Shown: positions 8,293 through 17,454 of the stretch, one piece after another
How the letters are laid out: the number at the start of each line of letters is the position of its first letter
Numbering within the stretch: position 1 is the stretch's first letter
From: Streptomyces griseus subsp. griseus
GTDB lineage: Bacteria > Actinomycetota > Actinomycetes > Streptomycetales > Streptomycetaceae
DNA length: 64,000 nucleotides
Direction of reading: 5' to 3'
NCBI RefSeq assembly: GCF_000720255.1
Contig: NZ_JOJE01000029.1
Coordinates: 32,979-96,978, forward strand
Notes under the pieces: model-generated
The model's database searches: none
What the model saw: only the letters and a program-made list of their open reading frames with translations
What the model was told of the DNA's origin: nothing
Position numbers and translations under genes: made by a program

Positions 8293-8601
8293 GCAGTACG
8301 TCACAGCAGGGCTCGGGCCGGACACGCGGCCCGGCGTCGAGCCGCCCCACTGGCCCCTGCTGACTTCCGCCCCTGCCGCGCCGCGCCCCCGCCGCTTCGG
8401 ACGATCCCGTGACACCGGCGAGCGCGCCCTCTCCTCCCCCTTTGCCCGCGGCCCCGAGCCGAACGGCCGCGGCGCCCGGCCCGGACCCGTCGACGCCTTC
8501 CGTCGTCACGTCCCGCCACTGCTCCCCCAGCTTCCTCCATCCCTGTTCGCGCACGCCTTCGCCGGGCGTGCCGTCACCTCTGCGATCGGCGGTAGTTCAC
8601 C
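8293..8601. other. 309-base gap between the LacI gene and the sugar-binding gene
   Basis: Very GC-rich and proline/arginine-like in every frame, with no credible ORF. It must hold the transporter promoter, but no clear -35/-10 pair and no second copy of the 7139-7166 palindrome were found. The sequence before ATG 8602 has only a weak ribosome site. Confidence 0.5.
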
Positions 8602-9993
8602 ATGCCCTCAACCGGATCCTTCCCCAGCTCCTCCTCCCTGAGCCGCCGGCTCTTCCTCACCACTACGGGCGCCCTGTCGCTCGGCGCCGCCCTGACCGCG
8701 TGCGGCGGCGGCGACTCGGGCGGCTCCTCCACCTCCGCCAAGCCGGTCAGCCAGGCCGACGTCGACAAGGCGATGAAGACGCCGACCGAGCTGACGTTCT
8801 GGACCTGGGTGCCGAACATCCAGCAGGAGATCGCGCTCTTCGAGAAGAAGTACCCCGCCATCAAGGTCAAGGCCGTCAACGCCGGCCAGGGAACACCCCA
8901 GTACACGAAGCTGCGTACGGCGCTGAAGGCGGGCAGCGGCGCCCCCGACATGGTGCAGATCGAGTACCAGGCCATCCCCACCTTCACCATCACCAACAGC
9001 CTGCTGGACCTGCGGCCGTACGGCGCCTCGGCGCTCAAGTCCACCTTCGTCGACTGGACCTGGGGCCAGGTCAGCGGCAGCAACGGTGAGGTCTGGGCGA
9101 TACCGCAGGACACCGGCCCGATGGGCATGCTCTACCGCAAGGACATCTTCGACAAGCACGGGATCGAGGTCCCCAAGACCTGGGACGAGTTCGCCGCCGC
9201 CGCGCGCAAGCTGCACAAGGCCGACCCGGACGTCTACCTCACCAACCTCGCCGCCAACCAGGTCGCCGCCTGGCACGGCCTGTTGTGGCAGGCGGGTGCC
9301 AAGCCCTACGCCACCAGCGGCAAGAGCGACATCACCATCAGCGTCGACGACGCGGTCTCCCGGAAACTCGGCGCCTTCTGGGGCGGGCTGGCCAAGGAGG
9401 GGGTCATCGGGGTCGAGGCGGACTTCACCGACTCCTGGTACGCGGCGCTGAACAAGGGCAAGTACGCCACCTGGCTGACGGCGGCCTGGGGGCCGGTGTT
9501 CCTGTCCGGTTCCGCCAAGGCGACCGCGGGCAAGTGGCGGGCGGCCCCGCTGCCGCAGTGGGACGCGGCCAAGCCGAGCTCCGGCAACTGGGGCGGCTCC
9601 ACGACCGCGGTCATCCGGTCCACCAAGAACCCCATCGCGGCGGCCGAGTTCGCGAAGTTCCTCAACAGCGACCCGGCGAGCGCGAAGATGTTCGCGACCG
9701 AGCAGTTCTTCTTCCCCGCGACGAAGGCGCTGCTCACGGACGCCGACTTCGTCGGGGACGCGCCTGCATTCTACGGCGGACAGAAGGTCAACCAGCTCTT
9801 CGCCGACATCAGCTCCACGGTCAACTCCTCGTTCCAGTGGCCGCCGTTCCTGGATCAGGCGGCCACCGACTGGACGGAGACCGTCGGCAAGTCCCTCGCG
9901 GACCACACCGACACCGTGCGCGCCCTCGGCACCTGGCAGTCGCGGCTCACGACGTACGCCAAGGACCAGGGCTTCACGGTCAAGGGGAGCTGA
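8602..9993 (+). CDS. Sugar ABC transporter, extracellular substrate-binding lipoprotein
   Basis: A 463-residue family-1-type solute-binding protein. The signal peptide SRRLFLTTTGALSLGAALTACGGG has twin arginines and the lipobox LTAC, so the mature protein is a lipid-anchored, possibly Tat-exported lipoprotein. The body shows the usual ELTFWTWVPNIQQEI, FEKKYPAIKVK and IPQDTGPMGMLYRKDIFDKHGIEVPKTWDEF strands. It captures an oligosaccharide outside the cell and delivers it to the two permeases directly downstream. It starts the importer operon (1 base to the next start). The neighbouring GH42 enzyme suggests a beta-galactoside or galacto-oligosaccharide ligand, which is inferred. Confidence 0.9.
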   Translation: MPSTGSFPSSSSLSRRLFLTTTGALSLGAALTACGGGDSGGSSTSAKPVSQADVDKAMKTPTELTFWTWVPNIQQEIALFEKKYPAIKVKAVNAGQGTPQYTKLRTALKAGSGAPDMVQIEYQAIPTFTITNSLLDLRPYGASALKSTFVDWTWGQVSGSNGEVWAIPQDTGPMGMLYRKDIFDKHGIEVPKTWDEFAAAARKLHKADPDVYLTNLAANQVAAWHGLLWQAGAKPYATSGKSDITISVDDAVSRKLGAFWGGLAKEGVIGVEADFTDSWYAALNKGKYATWLTAAWGPVFLSGSAKATAGKWRAAPLPQWDAAKPSSGNWGGSTTAVIRSTKNPIAAAEFAKFLNSDPASAKMFATEQFFFPATKALLTDADFVGDAPAFYGGQKVNQLFADISSTVNSSFQWPPFLDQAATDWTETVGKSLADHTDTVRALGTWQSRLTTYAKDQGFTVKGS

Positions 9994-9994
9994 G

Positions 9995-10876
9995 ATGGCC
10001 TCGTCCGTGAGGGCGCGTCGGGCGGCGGGGCCGCTGTTCGTCGCGCCGTTCCTGGTGCTGTTCCTGCTGCTCTTCCTCGCCCCGCTCGGCTACGCCGCCT
10101 ACCTCAGTCTGTTCCAGCAACGCCTCATCGGCGGAACGGTCTTCGTCGGCCTCGACAACTACGTCAAGGCCCTCCAGGACCCGTTGCTGCTGCACGGCGT
10201 CGGCCGGGTCGCGCTGTTCTTCGTGATCCAGGTCCCGCTGATGCTGGCGCTGGCGCTGCTGTTCGCCCTCGCGCTGGACAGCGGTCTGCTGCGGCTGGCG
10301 CGGGTGATCCGGCTGGGCATCTTCGTCCCGTACGCCGTGCCGAGCGTGGTCGCCGCGCTGATGTGGGGTTATCTGTACGGACCGGACTTCGGGCCGTTCG
10401 CCCAACTCAGCCGGATGCTGGACCTGCCGGCCCCGCACTTCCTGAGCGAGGGCTGGATGCTGGGCAGCCTGGCGAACATCGTGACCTGGGAGTTCGTCGG
10501 CTACAACATGATCATCCTGTACGCCGCCCTGCGCACCATCCCGCAGGAGCTGTACGAGGCGGCCGCGATGGACGGCGCCGGCGCCTGGCGGATCGCCTGG
10601 TCGGTCAAGCTGCCGGCCCTGCGTCCCGCTCTGCTGCTCACCCTGCTGTTCTCCGTCATCGGCAGCTTCCAGCTGTTCAACGAGCCGAAGCTGCTGATGA
10701 ACATCGCCCCGGACGTCATCAGCAGCTCCTACACCGCCAACCTGTACGGCTACTCCCTCGCGTTCACCGGCCAGCAGGTCAATTACGCGGCCACGGTGTC
10801 CTTCCTGCTGGGTCTCGTCATCGTGATCGCCTCCTACGCCGTCCTGCTCACCGCGAACCGCAGGAGGACCCCGTGA
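9995..10876 (+). CDS. Sugar ABC transporter permease, MalF-type
   Basis: A 293-residue integral membrane protein with six hydrophobic segments starting AGPLFVAPFLVLFLLLF. The binding-protein-dependent permease EAA loop is seen as QELYEAAAMDGAGAWRIAWSVKLPALRP, the docking site for the ATPase. It pairs with the downstream MalG-type permease. No ATPase gene is present nearby, so the complex probably uses a shared multitask ATPase such as MsiK encoded elsewhere, as is known for Streptomyces sugar importers. The start follows the binding-protein stop by one base, and the stop overlaps the next start (GTGA), indicating translational coupling. Confidence 0.9.
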   Translation: MASSVRARRAAGPLFVAPFLVLFLLLFLAPLGYAAYLSLFQQRLIGGTVFVGLDNYVKALQDPLLLHGVGRVALFFVIQVPLMLALALLFALALDSGLLRLARVIRLGIFVPYAVPSVVAALMWGYLYGPDFGPFAQLSRMLDLPAPHFLSEGWMLGSLANIVTWEFVGYNMIILYAALRTIPQELYEAAAMDGAGAWRIAWSVKLPALRPALLLTLLFSVIGSFQLFNEPKLLMNIAPDVISSSYTANLYGYSLAFTGQQVNYAATVSFLLGLVIVIASYAVLLTANRRRTP

Positions 10877-11742
10877 CCTCCCTCCCGTCCTCCCGCCGCC
10901 GCAGCACCCCGCTGACGATCGCCATGCTGGCGGCCCTCGCCTACTTCCTGTTGCCGTTGTTCTGGCTGGTGGTCGCCTCGACCAAGAGCACCGAGGACCT
11001 GTTCAACAGCTTCGGCCTGTGGTTCTCGCACACTCCGCGGCTGCTGACGAACATCAAGGAGACGTTCACCCAGGACGACGGCGTCTTCCTGCACTGGCTG
11101 CTCAACACCGCCGTGTACGCGGTGGTGAGCGCGGTGGGCGCGGCGCTGCTCGCGGCCGCCGGCGGGTACGGCTTCGCCAAGTTCCGCTTCCGCGGCGACC
11201 GTCTCGCCTTCAACCTGGTCCTCGGCGCCGTGATGGTCCCCACCACCGCGCTGGCGATCCCGACCTATCTGCTCTTCGCGAAGGCGGGTCTGGTCAACAC
11301 CCCCTGGGCGGTGATCCTGCCCTCGCTGGTGAACCCCTTCGGCCTGTACCTGATGCGCGTCTACGCCCAGGACGCGGTGCCCGACAGCCTCTTGGAGGCC
11401 GCTCGCATCGACGGTGCCGGGGAGGCCCGGATCTTCTTCCGGATCGCTCTCAGGCTGCTCGGTCCCGGTCTGGTGACGGTGCTGCTCTTCACGCTGGTGG
11501 CGACCTGGAACAACTACTTCCTGCCGCTGATCATGCTCAACGACCCGAACCTGTACCCGATCACGGTCGGCCTGGCGTCCTGGGCGGCGCAGGCGCAGAA
11601 CGGCGGGGCCGGCTCCAGCAGCGACATGCTCGCCCTGGTCGTGACCGGCTCTTTGCTCTCGATCGTGCCGCTGGTCGTGGCCTTCCTGCTGCTCCAGCGC
11701 TACTGGCAGAGCGGCCTGGCGGCCGGCGGCGTCAAGCAGTAG
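10873..11742 (+). CDS. Sugar ABC transporter permease, MalG-type
   Basis: 289 residues from the GTG that overlaps the previous stop codon. Six membrane segments; the EAA loop is DSLLEAARIDGAGEARIFFRIALRLLGP, and the conserved YGFAKFRFRG precedes segment 3. It forms the second half of the heterodimeric channel. A larger open frame extends upstream to 10363 but only as a shadow within the MalF-type gene, so the GTG at 10873 is the correct start. A 48-base gap with GGAGG leads into the GH42 gene, so all four genes are likely one transcript. Confidence 0.9.
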   Translation: MTSLPSSRRRSTPLTIAMLAALAYFLLPLFWLVVASTKSTEDLFNSFGLWFSHTPRLLTNIKETFTQDDGVFLHWLLNTAVYAVVSAVGAALLAAAGGYGFAKFRFRGDRLAFNLVLGAVMVPTTALAIPTYLLFAKAGLVNTPWAVILPSLVNPFGLYLMRVYAQDAVPDSLLEAARIDGAGEARIFFRIALRLLGPGLVTVLLFTLVATWNNYFLPLIMLNDPNLYPITVGLASWAAQAQNGGAGSSSDMLALVVTGSLLSIVPLVVAFLLLQRYWQSGLAAGGVKQ

Positions 11743-11790
11743 GGCACGCGCACCTCGCACCACTCCCCCACTTCCCCGGAGGTTTCCTTC

Positions 11791-13932
11791 ATGGCGGCTC
11801 TGCCTGCCCGCGTCCTCTTCGGCGCCGCGTACTACCACGAGTATCAGCCGTACGAACGACTCAAGGACGACCTGGACCTGATGGCCGGGGCCGGGTTCTC
11901 GGTGATCCGGGTCGGCGAGTCGGTGTGGTCGACCTGGGAACCGGACAACGGCCGGTTCGACCTCGACTGGCTCCAGCCGGTCCTCGACGGCGCCCACGAG
12001 CGCGGCATCTCCGTGATGCTCGGCACGCCGACGTACGCCGTGCCGCCGTGGCTGGCCCGGCAGTACCCGGAGATCACCGGCGAGTACGCCACCGGGCGGC
12101 GCCACGGCTGGGGCGCCCGTCAGGAGGTCGACTTCACGCACCCTGCCTTCCGCTTCCACGCCGAACGGGTCATCCGGAAGATCGTCGCCCGCTACGCCGA
12201 CCACCCGGCGGTCATCGGCTTCCAGGTCGACAACGAGCCGGGCCTGCACCTCCTCCACAACCACGGCGTCTTCCAGCGCTTCGTGGACCACCTGCGCGAG
12301 AAGTACGGCGACGTCGAGACCCTCAACCGCGAGTGGGGCCTCGTCTACTGGTCGCACCGCCTGTCCACCTGGGCCGACCTGTGGACCCCGGACGGAAACG
12401 CGCAGCCGCAGTACGACGTGGCCTGGCGCGCGTTCCAGGCCCGTCAGGTCACCGAGTTCATCGGCTGGCAGGCGGACATCGTGCGTGAGTACGCCCACCC
12501 CGAGCAGTTCGTCACCACGTGCATCTCCTACACCCGTCAGGCGGTCGAGGACGACGAGATGACGGACCGTCTCGACGTCGCCACGGGCAACCCGTACTAC
12601 GACATGCAGGACGGTCTGGCGCTGCCCGACCCCACGCCCGACGACCACGAGCAGGTGTGGAAGACCACCGGGGTGTGGGCGCTGTACCAGACCGCCGACT
12701 GGATGTTCTCCTCCCGCCAGTCGCCGTTCCTGGTCACCGAGACCAACGCGTCCTCCATCGGTTTCCCCTGGGACAACCGGCCGGCCTACGACGGGCAGTG
12801 GCGTCAGGCGGCGTGGGCGCTCGTCGCCCGCGGGGCCCGGATGATCGAGTACTGGCACTGGCACACACTTCACTTCGGCGCCGAGACGTACTGGGGCGGG
12901 ATCCTTCCGCACAGCGGCCGTCCCGGTCGCGTCTACGCCGAACTCGCCCGGCTGGGCGCCGAGTTCGAGGCAGCCGGTTCGCTCGTCGCCGGGCTCGAAC
13001 CGGACGCCGACATCACGATGGTCTACTCGACGCCGAGCAAGTGGCTGATGCAGAAGTATCCGCCGCTGTCCACGCCGGACGGCGAACCCGACCCGGCCGC
13101 CTACCACCGCATCTTCGACCCCTTCTACCGGGGCGCCTTCGACGCCGGCCGCCAGGTCCGCATCGTCCACGCCCGCCAGCTCCACGACCCGAGCGGTGAA
13201 CGCCCCGGTATGACCCCCGAGGAGGCGGCCCGCCGGCATCCCGTCCTCGTCGTCCCGGCCCTGTACGTCGTGGACGACACGACGCTCGACTGGTTCGCCA
13301 CCTACGCCCACGCGGGCGGCCACCTGGTGCTCGGCCCGCGCACCGGCTACGCCGACCAGGAGGCCCGCGCCCGGCACGAGCCGGCTCCGGGGCGCCTGAC
13401 CAGGGCGGCGGGCGTCAGCTACGAGGAGTTCAGCAACCTGCTGCGGGACGTCCCGGTGCGGCCGGCCCCCGGCGGTGGGATCGACCTGCCCGAGGGCGCC
13501 ACGGCGACCCACTGGGCGGACGGCCTGACCGTCACGGACGCCGAAGTGCTCGTCGGTTACGACCACCCGCACTTCGGCCGCTGGCCCGCCGTCACCACCC
13601 GCGGCCACGGCGCGGGCCGCGTCACGTACGTCGGCACGGTGCCCGGCCGTGACCTCGCCCGGGCGCTGGCCGGATGGCTCGCCCCGTCCGCCCGCCACGC
13701 CTGGGGCGATCTCCCGGCGTCCGTCACCGCGACGACCGGGACCTCGCCCGACGGACCCCGGGTGCACGTCGTCCACAACTGGAGCTGGCAGCCCGTCCGG
13801 GTCGAGGCCCCGGTGGACCTGTCCGACACCTTGGCCGGTACGTCGGTCGCGGCGGGTGCGGTGGTGGAGCTCGGCCCCTGGGACGTACGGGTGTTCACGA
13901 GCACGCCGACCGGGACGACGGAGCCCCGGTGA
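11791..13932 (+). CDS. Beta-galactosidase, glycoside hydrolase family 42
   Basis: A 713-residue, probably cytoplasmic GH42 enzyme (no signal peptide). The N-terminal (beta/alpha)8 barrel begins LFGAAYYHEYQPYERLKDDLDLMAGAGFSVIRVGE; the acid/base Glu is E149 in FQVDNEPG and the nucleophile is E317 in LVTETNAS. The middle part (about 385-620) is the trimerisation domain and the C-terminus is the small beta domain. It hydrolyses terminal beta-galactosides imported by the preceding ABC system. ATG 11791 has GGAGG 8 bases upstream. Length is typical of the family. It is last in the cluster, followed by a possible hairpin at 14034-14065. Confidence 0.93.
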   Translation: MAALPARVLFGAAYYHEYQPYERLKDDLDLMAGAGFSVIRVGESVWSTWEPDNGRFDLDWLQPVLDGAHERGISVMLGTPTYAVPPWLARQYPEITGEYATGRRHGWGARQEVDFTHPAFRFHAERVIRKIVARYADHPAVIGFQVDNEPGLHLLHNHGVFQRFVDHLREKYGDVETLNREWGLVYWSHRLSTWADLWTPDGNAQPQYDVAWRAFQARQVTEFIGWQADIVREYAHPEQFVTTCISYTRQAVEDDEMTDRLDVATGNPYYDMQDGLALPDPTPDDHEQVWKTTGVWALYQTADWMFSSRQSPFLVTETNASSIGFPWDNRPAYDGQWRQAAWALVARGARMIEYWHWHTLHFGAETYWGGILPHSGRPGRVYAELARLGAEFEAAGSLVAGLEPDADITMVYSTPSKWLMQKYPPLSTPDGEPDPAAYHRIFDPFYRGAFDAGRQVRIVHARQLHDPSGERPGMTPEEAARRHPVLVVPALYVVDDTTLDWFATYAHAGGHLVLGPRTGYADQEARARHEPAPGRLTRAAGVSYEEFSNLLRDVPVRPAPGGGIDLPEGATATHWADGLTVTDAEVLVGYDHPHFGRWPAVTTRGHGAGRVTYVGTVPGRDLARALAGWLAPSARHAWGDLPASVTATTGTSPDGPRVHVVHNWSWQPVRVEAPVDLSDTLAGTSVAAGAVVELGPWDVRVFTSTPTGTTEPR

Positions 13933-14033
13933 CCTGGCGAGAACGACGAGGGCCCGGTGATCAGGGCGCAGGACCGGCCTGTACGGCCGCGGTCGCCACA
14001 CTGACCGCGCTCGTCCTGGCGCTCGGTACGTGA

Positions 14034-14065
14034 GCAGGGCCGACGGGGATTTCCGCCCGCCCTGC
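14034..14065 (+). terminator. Possible terminator GCAGGGC/GCCCTGC
   Basis: A 7-base perfect outer stem with partial inner pairing lies between the GH42 gene and the converging flavoprotein gene. It is modest but correctly placed. Confidence 0.4.
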
Positions 14066-14097
14066 GCTCCGTGCGCGGGTGCTCAGCGCGTCGCGCT

Positions 14098-15480
14098 CTA
14101 GCGTTCGGCCTCCGTCAGTGGTGGGCCCTGGAGGTGCGGTTTCTTCGGGCCGAAGAGCATCGGGAGGAGCATGTCGGGCGAGGAGAGGCGGATCGGCGGC
14201 TTCTCCAGGCTCATCACGTCGAGGAGGGCGCCGAGCGCGCGAGGACTGCGGGCGCCGGTGGCGACGGGACGGTCGACGAAGCGGGCCAGGAAGCGGTCCG
14301 CCGTGGTGGGCGGGGTGTCGGTGGCGCCGGGGTAGGAGGCGTCCTGGCCCACCGCCAGGTCCCAGACGACGGCGACAGGGCGGGACACGGCGCGTTGCAG
14401 GCGGCGGGCGGTGCCCGGGGCGGTGAGGTCCGTGGCGCGCAGGGTCTCGCGGACGATGACGGCGCTCCGGGCGGCGACGGTGAGTCCGTGCCCGTGGACG
14501 GGGTTGTAGCCGGCCACGGCGTCGCCGAGGACGAGGAGGCCGTCCGGCCACTGCCGGAGTTTCTCGTAGGAGCGGCGGCGGTTGGCGGTGGCGTGGGTGG
14601 TGGCGATGTCCCCGATCGGCGTCGCGTCCTTGAGGAGTTCACCGATGACGGGGTCGCCGAGGCTCAGGGTGAAGTCGACGAAGGCGTTCGGGTCGGCGGT
14701 GGGTTCGCAGCCGCGGCTGCCCGTGAGGGTGACGATCCAGCGGTCCCCTTCGACGGGCAGGATGATGCCGCCACGGCCGGGCGCCTTGGCGGGGTTGGCC
14801 TGCACGTTCACCAGCGGGAAGGCGCCGTCGCCGGTCGTGCCGGGGGGCGTGGAAGAGGCGAGTGGCGTAGGTGACGCCGGCGTCGACCTCGCGTTCGGCG
14901 GGCTCGGGCAGCCCGAGGTCCACAAGCCACCGCGGGGTGCGGGAGCCGCGGCCGGAGGCGTCGACGGCCAGGTCGGCGGTGAGGGTGGGTTCCTCGTCGC
15001 CGGTGCGCACGCGCACGCCGGTGACGCGGCCGGCACCGCCCTCCAGGGCGAGCGCGGTGGTGTTCTGGCGCACGGTGATGCGTGGGTCGGCCAGGGCGCG
15101 TCGGCGCAGGACGTGGTCGAGCAGGTCGCGCGAGCACACCAGGTTGCGGTGGTGCGTGGCGGTGAACCGGCGGAACCAGATCTCGTCGGGTGCGCGGGAG
15201 ACCAGGTCGCCCATGATGTGGACCAGACGGCCGCCCTCGGCGAGGACCTCGTCGACGACGCCGGGCAGCAGGTCGTCGAAGGCCCTCACTCCTCCGCTCC
15301 ACACCATGTGGGCGTGGCGGGCCTGGGGAACGCCGGCGGCGGGGTGGGGGGCCGTCCGGGAGGGTGTCCTGTTCGATGACGGTGACGTCGGCGAAGGCGG
15401 TGAGCGCGGTGGCGGCGAAGAGGCCCGCGGCGCTCGCGCCGATGACGACTGCGGTGGGCCGGAGGCCAAGTGCACTGTCA
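14098..15480 (-). pseudogene. FAD-dependent monooxygenase gene broken by frameshifts
   Basis: Three consecutive reading frames together encode one flavin monooxygenase of the aromatic hydroxylase/geranylgeranyl reductase-like type. The FAD-binding start AVVIGASAAGLFAATAL runs in one frame to about 15352. A second frame carries RHAHMVWSGG through VDASGRGSRTP to about 14848. A third frame continues with the GD motif LVLGDAVAGYNPVHGHGL to the stop. Both switches fall exactly in six-base G runs (15346-15351 and 14842-14847), where one base fewer restores the frame. No start codon lies in the first frame near the expected N-terminus, suggesting a further indel. It is either a true pseudogene or homopolymer sequencing error. 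Confidence 0.8.
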
Positions 15481-15550
15481 AGCGTCGGTGTTGACGTTAT
15501 CGGGCCGACTGCCGGCCGCTCCCGTCCGGCGGGCGACGGCCGGATGCGGA

Positions 15551-15588
15551 AGGGCCCGAACGCCGTGTCTCCACGGTGTCCGGGCCCT
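15551..15588 (-). terminator. Hairpin after the 78-residue protein gene
   Basis: AGGGCCCG and CGGGCCCT form the base of an imperfect 17-base stem with a TCTC loop, 19 bases after the stop at 15607. Confidence 0.65.
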
Positions 15589-15606
15589 CGGAGGGGCGGC
15601 TCGGTG

Positions 15607-15843
15607 TCAGCCGCCGTCGAGGCGGGAGCGAAGAAGTCCCTTGCCCAGTTCGGCACCCTTGCGGCTGTCGGCCTGGGCCTTGCGGAACAGGTCCGCGACC
15701 TCGGTGTCCTTCTCGCGTTCGGCGTCCTGGATGTAGCTCTCCAGGCGCAGCGCGTTGCTCAGGCACGCCTCCACGTACCAGATCAGGTTGTAGTCCTTGT
15801 CCTGCGTGCCGGTGACGCCGCCGGTCTCCGTTCCACTGGTCAT
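15607..15843 (-). CDS. Small conserved actinobacterial protein of unknown function
   Basis: 78 residues from ATG 15843, which has a strong GGAGGAGG 6 bases upstream; a longer frame to 15909 is rejected. The protein is charged and helical (DYNLIWYVEACLSNALRLESYIQDAEREKDTEVADLFRKAQADSRKGAELGKGLL), resembling small cytosolic proteins that streptomycetes often carry near secondary-metabolism or stress loci. No catalytic motif is visible. It has its own palindrome upstream (15880-15897) and hairpin downstream, so it is likely monocistronic. I do not recognise a function. Confidence 0.75.
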   Translation of the reverse strand: MTSGTETGGVTGTQDKDYNLIWYVEACLSNALRLESYIQDAEREKDTEVADLFRKAQADSRKGAELGKGLLRSRLDGG

Positions 15844-15879
15844 GCGGACCTCCTCCGTCGGTTCGCGGTCTGTCGGCGC

Positions 15880-15897
15880 GGGACGGGTACCCGTCCC
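15880..15897. repeat. Perfect 18-base palindrome
   Basis: GGGACGGGTACCCGTCCC reads identically on both strands. It lies 37 bases before the start of the 78-residue gene and 55 bases after the FG-GAP stop, so it may be an operator for the former or a terminator for neither clearly (no T run). Confidence 0.45.
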
Positions 15898-15951
15898 GAA
15901 CCGGGCCACACGGGGAGAATCCGGTACGTCACGGGCCTACGGGCGGCCGTC

Positions 15952-17454
15952 TCACTCGTCGATGGCCGAGCCGTAGCGGGAGCCCACCACGGGCGCGCCC
16001 AGTGATCCGGCGCCGAACGACCACGAGCCGCTCGCCAGCAGGCCCGACGGTCCGGCGGGCAGGAACCAGGCCACTCCGTCGCCGGCGTTCTCGACGGGCG
16101 CGGCGGCGACCAGCTCGGCCCGGCCGTCCGCGTCGGTGTCCACCAGCCGGACCTGGGCGCCCCAGGAGTCCTCGGCCTCGGCGGTGCCGGGGATGTTCGC
16201 GGTGTTCTGGTCGAAGGACTGGCTGCCGGTCGCGGTCAGACCCCCGGCGGCCCCGCGCAGCAGCCACACCGCGCCGGCGTCGGCCTCGTTGCCCAGGTCC
16301 TTGCCGGGTGCGCCGACGGCCACGTCGGCGTAACCGTCGCCGTTGACGTCGGCCACGGACACGTCGGCGCCCCACGCGTCGCCGTGCCTGCCCACGCCCG
16401 GGACGCCCGCGGAGTTCTGGGTCCACCACTGCGCCGCGCCCTCCTCGCCCACAGGGCCGTCCTCACCGCCGTAGTACACGCCGATGAGTCCGCCGGTAAG
16501 GCCCTCGGCCTCGTCGTCGGGGCTGCTGACCTGACCGACCACGAGGTCGTCGTAGCCGTCCTTGTCGATGTCGCCGGAGGCGCTGGCGGTGCCGCCGCGC
16601 AGGTCACGGAGGTGGGTGAAGCTCGCGCCGCCTGCATAGACGGCCGACCATCCCTGGGCGTAGGTGTCCGCCTGGCTGAAGCCGGAGACGACGAGGTCCG
16701 CGAAGCCGTCCTTGTCGTAGTCGCCGGTGGTCAGGCCGGCAGGCTGGATGCGGTGGCCCTCGGGGTGCTGGGGCAGGGCGAGGCGGGCCGTGCGGGTGAG
16801 CCTGCCCTGGCGCAGGGTGAAGACCTGGGCCCCGTCTTCGTCGAGTACGGCGATGTCGTCGTTCGGGGTCGCCGAGGAGAAGCGGGCGGCGGCGACGGCC
16901 GCGCCGAAGCGGGCGCCGGAGGTGGGGGTGGGGGCGGTGAAGGAACCGGCGCGGGTGCCGAGGCCCTGCGCGGAGCCGTACAGGACGGTTACCCGGCCGG
17001 CGCCGGCCACGGTGCCCTCGGCCTCACCGGGAGCGCCGATGATCGCGTCGTCGTAGCCGTCGCCGTCGATGTCACCGGAGGCGACCGCGTGTCCGAAGCC
17101 GTCCCAGGCCTCGGAGGTGCCGGGGACGCCGGGCGTGGACTGGCTGAAGACGGCGGTGCGGCCCTTGGGGGTGCTGGTGTTGGTGCCGATGCCGTTCGGG
17201 GCGCCGTACTGCACGGTGACGTATCCGGCGCCCGCCTTCCCGTCGACTCTGCCTTCGGGCGCGCCGATGAGGACGTCGGCGTAGCCGTCGCCGTTGAAGT
17301 CGTTGTTGCGGTCGGCGGCGCCGGTGCCGCCGGGGACGCCCGCGTAGGAGGCCGGGGCGGCCAGGACGGCGGCTCCGGTCAGCAGCAGGAACAAGGCTGC
17401 CGTGACGGCGGCGGAAGTACCGGTGCGGCGGATCGTGCGCGGTGTGCGGGACAT
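15952..17454 (-). CDS. Secreted FG-GAP/VCBS repeat protein (integrin-alpha-like propeller)
   Basis: 500 residues from ATG 17454. Residues 1-45 form a Sec signal peptide (RTIRRTGTSAAVTAALFLLLTGAAVLAAPASYA). The mature part consists of about six to seven FG-GAP blades with Ca2+-binding loops: DFNGDGYADVLIGAP, DIDGDGYDDAIIGAP, DYDKDGFADLVVSG, DIDKDGYDDLVVG, DVNGDGYADVAVGAP and the degenerate DTDADGRAELVAAAP. These fold as a beta-propeller like integrin alpha subunits. It is expected to be extracellular; the ligand is unknown. The longer frame to 17649 lacks a signal-peptide-compatible start and is not used. No partner gene is evident. Confidence 0.88.
   Translation of the reverse strand: MSRTPRTIRRTGTSAAVTAALFLLLTGAAVLAAPASYAGVPGGTGAADRNNDFNGDGYADVLIGAPEGRVDGKAGAGYVTVQYGAPNGIGTNTSTPKGRTAVFSQSTPGVPGTSEAWDGFGHAVASGDIDGDGYDDAIIGAPGEAEGTVAGAGRVTVLYGSAQGLGTRAGSFTAPTPTSGARFGAAVAAARFSSATPNDDIAVLDEDGAQVFTLRQGRLTRTARLALPQHPEGHRIQPAGLTTGDYDKDGFADLVVSGFSQADTYAQGWSAVYAGGASFTHLRDLRGGTASASGDIDKDGYDDLVVGQVSSPDDEAEGLTGGLIGVYYGGEDGPVGEEGAAQWWTQNSAGVPGVGRHGDAWGADVSVADVNGDGYADVAVGAPGKDLGNEADAGAVWLLRGAAGGLTATGSQSFDQNTANIPGTAEAEDSWGAQVRLVDTDADGRAELVAAAPVENAGDGVAWFLPAGPSGLLASGSWSFGAGSLGAPVVGSRYGSAIDE

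Noticed and set aside
10834..14001. A 1055-codon minus-strand open frame over the permease and GH42 genes
   Set aside because: Antisense shadow; composition is low-complexity Arg/Gly/Val and the opposite strand has complete, recognised enzymes.
14639..15481. An intact minus-strand protein in one frame over the flavoprotein region
   Set aside because: Only the middle third has flavoprotein character; the flanks are out-of-frame sequence, so the frame is a fragment of the broken gene.
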